From JAZRGE01 sp045644025 (GTDB taxonomy: Bacteria > Bacillota > Clostridia > Oscillospirales > Acutalibacteraceae): DNA of 7,586 nucleotides. Below are positions 5,487-7,586 of this stretch, in pieces. Made by a program: the position numbers and the translations under genes. The DNA is taken from the NCBI GenBank assembly GCA_045644025.1, contig JAZRGE010000028.1:1-7586 (forward strand), read 5' to 3'. The stretch's first letter is position 1. Each line of letters opens with the position of its first letter. The notes beneath the pieces were generated by a model that did no database searches, had not been told where the DNA came from, and saw nothing but the letters and a program-made list of their open reading frames with translations.

Positions 5487-6431
5487 ATGAATATAAAAAT
5501 TGCGCTTGCACCTATGGCAGGCGTGGCCGATAGGGCTTTCCGCCGCCTAAGCCGCGAATTCGGAGCGGATTGGACAGTGAGCGAGCTTATTTCCGCCAAG
5601 GGCGCTTCTCTTGGTGATAAAAAGAGCGCCGCCATGATGGATATCGTGGAGCAAGAGCGCCCCACGGCCATTCAGCTTTTCGGCGCCGAGCCGCAGTCGA
5701 TGGCCATTGCCGCCAAAATGGCCGCCGAAAAAAACCCCGAATTCATAGATATAAATATGGGTTGCCCCGCTCCCAAGGTGGCAGGGCAGGGGGGCGGCAG
5801 CTCCCTTATGGGAGATCCCAAAAGGGCAGGAGAGATAATCCGCGCCGTGGTGGCCGCGGTGGAGCTTCCGATCACGGTGAAGATCCGCTCGGGATTGGAT
5901 AGCGATCATATCAATGCCGTGGAAATAGCAAAAATCGCCGAAGATTCGGGTGCGCGCGCCATAGCGGTGCACGGCCGCACCAAGCAGCAGATGTATGCTC
6001 CCCCTGTGGATCTCTCGATTATAGCCGATGTGAAAAAGGCCGTGAGCATCCCCGTGATAGGCAACGGAGATATTGATTCTCCCGAAGCCGCCAAGCGAAT
6101 GTTGGAAGCCACGGGCTGCGATCATATAATGATAGGCCGCGCCGCAATGGGCTCGCCTTGGCTCTTCTCTCAGGTGAAGGAATATCTGGAAAATGGCAGC
6201 TATAAAGCCGCACCGCCCTTGGCCGAGCGCATGGCTATATTGCGCCGCCAGGCCGAATATATGCAGCTTTATCGCCCCGAGCGCAACGCCATGCTGGAGC
6301 TCAGGAAGCACGCGGCTTGGTATATGAAGGGGCTTAATTCCGCCGCCGAGCTCAGAAGAAAAGCCGCCGAGATAAACACCATCTCCGATTTGGAACGCTT
6401 AATAGAATTGGCCTTGGAAAAGAATGTGTAA
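5487..6431 (+). CDS. dusB: tRNA-dihydrouridine synthase, DusB/NifR3-type
   Basis: This 314-residue FMN enzyme reduces uridines to dihydrouridine in tRNA using NAD(P)H. All family landmarks are visible: LAPMAGVADRAFR (7-19), SELISAKG (32-39), QLFGAEP (63-69), DINMGCPAPKV (88-98) with catalytic C93, GGGSSLMGDP (102-111), TVKIRSG (130-136) with FMN-contacting K132, AVHGRT (160-165) with H162, PVIGNGDI (189-196) and IMIGRAAMGSPWLF (214-227). After HGRT the chain reads YAPPVDL instead of the common Y-x-G-x-A-D/N-W, a variant I associate with Clostridia relatives. ATG 5487 follows a near-perfect AAGGAGG (5473-5479) by 7 bases; the in-frame TTG at 5457 would add ten residues and place the ribosome site inside the gene, so it is rejected. 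It sits between a glycosidase and a membrane protein gene in one tight operon. The family is certain; the modified tRNA position is not shown by sequence. Confidence 0.95.
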   Translation: MNIKIALAPMAGVADRAFRRLSREFGADWTVSELISAKGASLGDKKSAAMMDIVEQERPTAIQLFGAEPQSMAIAAKMAAEKNPEFIDINMGCPAPKVAGQGGGSSLMGDPKRAGEIIRAVVAAVELPITVKIRSGLDSDHINAVEIAKIAEDSGARAIAVHGRTKQQMYAPPVDLSIIADVKKAVSIPVIGNGDIDSPEAAKRMLEATGCDHIMIGRAAMGSPWLFSQVKEYLENGSYKAAPPLAERMAILRRQAEYMQLYRPERNAMLELRKHAAWYMKGLNSAAELRRKAAEINTISDLERLIELALEKNV

Positions 6432-6443
6432 AGGAGATTGAAT

Positions 6444-6974
6444 ATGAAAAAATCTATCCCGTTTTTTTCGATCTGCTTAGCCATTGGCGCTATACTTTTT
6501 GGCATTAGCGAATACATCGCCGAGGATGCTTCTCGTTTCGATCTCCGTTCGTCTGTTGCCTTTTTTCTTCTCAGCCTGGCAGGCGCTCTTGTGCTTTTCG
6601 GCTTTTTAGGGCTTATCTTCAGCAAGCATATTGCGGCCGAATACACAATTAAGAGAAGTTTCCTTTCGCTGGGCGTTTCGGCTTCTGTAGCAGCCGGGAT
6701 CTACGGTGTGCTCACACTCATAGGTTGCATCGCCTTTTATTCCAGAGAAAAATTTCTTAGGCTCTATCCTTTTGATATTCCTGCAAGCGGCATACTTATG
6801 CTGATTTCTTTTGTGGCCTTTTGCCTGCTCGCCGCCTTGCTTTACCGCAAAAAATCTACCGCCCGCTCCAGAATTATGGATATAGTTTTAATAATTCTCA
6901 CCGTTCCCATCTTTTTCACAGGCGGAGCTTTGGTGCACGAAATATTAAGCGAGTTCGTGAAAAGCTTTTATTGA
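6444..6974 (+). CDS. Five-helix integral membrane protein of unknown function
   Basis: I do not recognise this 176-residue protein. It has about five hydrophobic segments: 5-23, 37-59, 76-98, 113-133 and 145-164. Basic clusters at KK (2-3) and at RKKSTARSR (135-143) suggest the N-terminus and the loop between helices 4 and 5 face the cytoplasm. There is no charged residue pattern typical of a transporter or enzyme. ATG 6444 is 7 bases after AAGGAG (6431-6436), which overlaps the dus stop codon, so translation is probably coupled. An in-frame TTG at 6438 overlaps the end of the ribosome site and is rejected. Only 22 bases separate it from the next gene. Clear coding signs are the ribosome site, the operon spacing and the segmented hydrophobicity; no function can be inferred from the neighbours. 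Confidence 0.78.
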   Translation: MKKSIPFFSICLAIGAILFGISEYIAEDASRFDLRSSVAFFLLSLAGALVLFGFLGLIFSKHIAAEYTIKRSFLSLGVSASVAAGIYGVLTLIGCIAFYSREKFLRLYPFDIPASGILMLISFVAFCLLAALLYRKKSTARSRIMDIVLIILTVPIFFTGGALVHEILSEFVKSFY

Positions 6975-6996
6975 TTATTTATAAGGAAGCACGGCT

Positions 6997-7586
6997 ATGA
7001 AAATAGAAAAAATTGATGCAAACTTTAAGAAGGTGGAGTGTTCTCCTTCTCAGCCTGCGGATTGCTACACCATCCCCTGCGTTGGTTTTGATCTTTATGG
7101 TGTTTATTACGATGAAAATTTGAAAAAATTCACCCGAATGGACTATAACGTTGCCCAAAAGGTGAACGACGGTGTGCGTGCCCTTTCCACCAACACTTCG
7201 GGCGGAAGGCTGCGCTTTTCCACCGATTCTGCCTTTATCGGTATTTCTGTGGCATATCCGTGGCTTGCTCAGATGTCTCATATGCCGCTCACGGGCAGCA
7301 GCGGCTTTGCCCTGCTGGAAAAGGTGGGGGAAAGCTACAAGACGGTTTCCCTTTTCCGCCCTGCTTCCGAAGAAGCCAAGGGCTACACCGGAAAGGTGGA
7401 TTTTGGGGAGAGAAAGAAAAGGGAATTCCTGCTCTTTTTCCCGCTCTACAACGACGTGAGCGAGCTTAAGATCTATTTGGAGCCTTCGGCCGAAATATAT
7501 GAGCCCGAAAAATACAGGGATATTCCCCCCATTTTATACTACGGCGCTTCTATCGATCAAGGTGGCTGTGCATCCCGCCCCGATAG
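6997..7586 (+). CDS. SGNH/GDSL-family hydrolase with N-terminal GxDLY domain (3' end beyond window)
   Basis: The 196 residues visible hold the complete N-terminal domain and the first catalytic block. VGFDLYGVYYDE (29-40) is the hallmark of the GxDLY domain, which precedes the SGNH hydrolase domain in a family of predicted carbohydrate esterases. LRFSTDSAFIGISV (72-85) and REFLLFFPLYNDVSEL (142-157) are typical of its beta-sandwich. YYGASIDQGGCASRPD (181-196) is SGNH block I with S185 as likely nucleophile; relatives usually read YGSSITQGGCASRPG, so A184 and D187 are departures. Such enzymes remove acetyl or other acyl groups from sugars, which suits the glycosidase upstream. No signal peptide, so probably cytoplasmic. 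ATG 6997 is 7 bases after AAGGAAG (6983-6989). The Ser-His-Asp triad remainder and the Asn/Gly blocks should lie in the missing roughly 150-180 residues. Confidence 0.87.
   Translation, partial: MKIEKIDANFKKVECSPSQPADCYTIPCVGFDLYGVYYDENLKKFTRMDYNVAQKVNDGVRALSTNTSGGRLRFSTDSAFIGISVAYPWLAQMSHMPLTGSSGFALLEKVGESYKTVSLFRPASEEAKGYTGKVDFGERKKREFLLFFPLYNDVSELKIYLEPSAEIYEPEKYRDIPPILYYGASIDQGGCASRPD

Overview
The window looks like chromosome from a Gram-positive, low-to-mid GC Firmicute, most likely an uncultured gut-type member of the Clostridia. This rests on strong AGGAGG-type ribosome binding sites, sigma-A-like promoters, hairpin-plus-T-run terminators, a PPi-type phosphofructokinase, and Clostridia-like variants of the Dus and SGNH families. 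No RNA genes, CRISPR arrays, insertion sequences or phage genes were seen.

Left part (1-2804, all minus strand). Three genes are transcribed leftwards, each with its own promoter. First (2804-2229) is a small secreted protein of unknown function, ended by a perfect hairpin terminator. Next (2120-1272) is a sugar phosphate isomerase/epimerase-type TIM barrel, with a consensus promoter carrying a 17-bp palindrome over its -10 box. Last (1058 to the window edge) is a ribokinase-like PfkB kinase that continues without a stop into an AraC-type helix-turn-helix domain. This apparent kinase-regulator fusion is the most unusual item here. It lies in DNA visibly richer in A+T than its neighbours. Between it and the isomerase gene is a short plus-strand coding-like remnant whose stop codon abuts a two-way terminator. 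This suggests the kinase-regulator cassette replaced most of an older convergent gene.

Centre (2805-3028) is a divergent promoter region. It drives the secreted-protein gene to the left and, through two overlapping promoters and a leader with two hairpins, a pyrophosphate-type phosphofructokinase gene (pfp) to the right.

Right part (3029-7586, all plus strand). pfp stands alone between its promoters and a strong terminator. A new promoter then starts a tight operon: a cytoplasmic GH5-like glycosidase, a DusB-type tRNA-dihydrouridine synthase, a five-helix membrane protein of unknown function, and an SGNH-family hydrolase with an N-terminal GxDLY domain that runs off the right edge. Glycosidase plus SGNH esterase suggests intracellular processing of substituted oligosaccharides; sugars released there and by the sugar kinase and isomerase would enter glycolysis at the phosphofructokinase step. 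That metabolic link is inference; only the gene order and motifs are seen directly.
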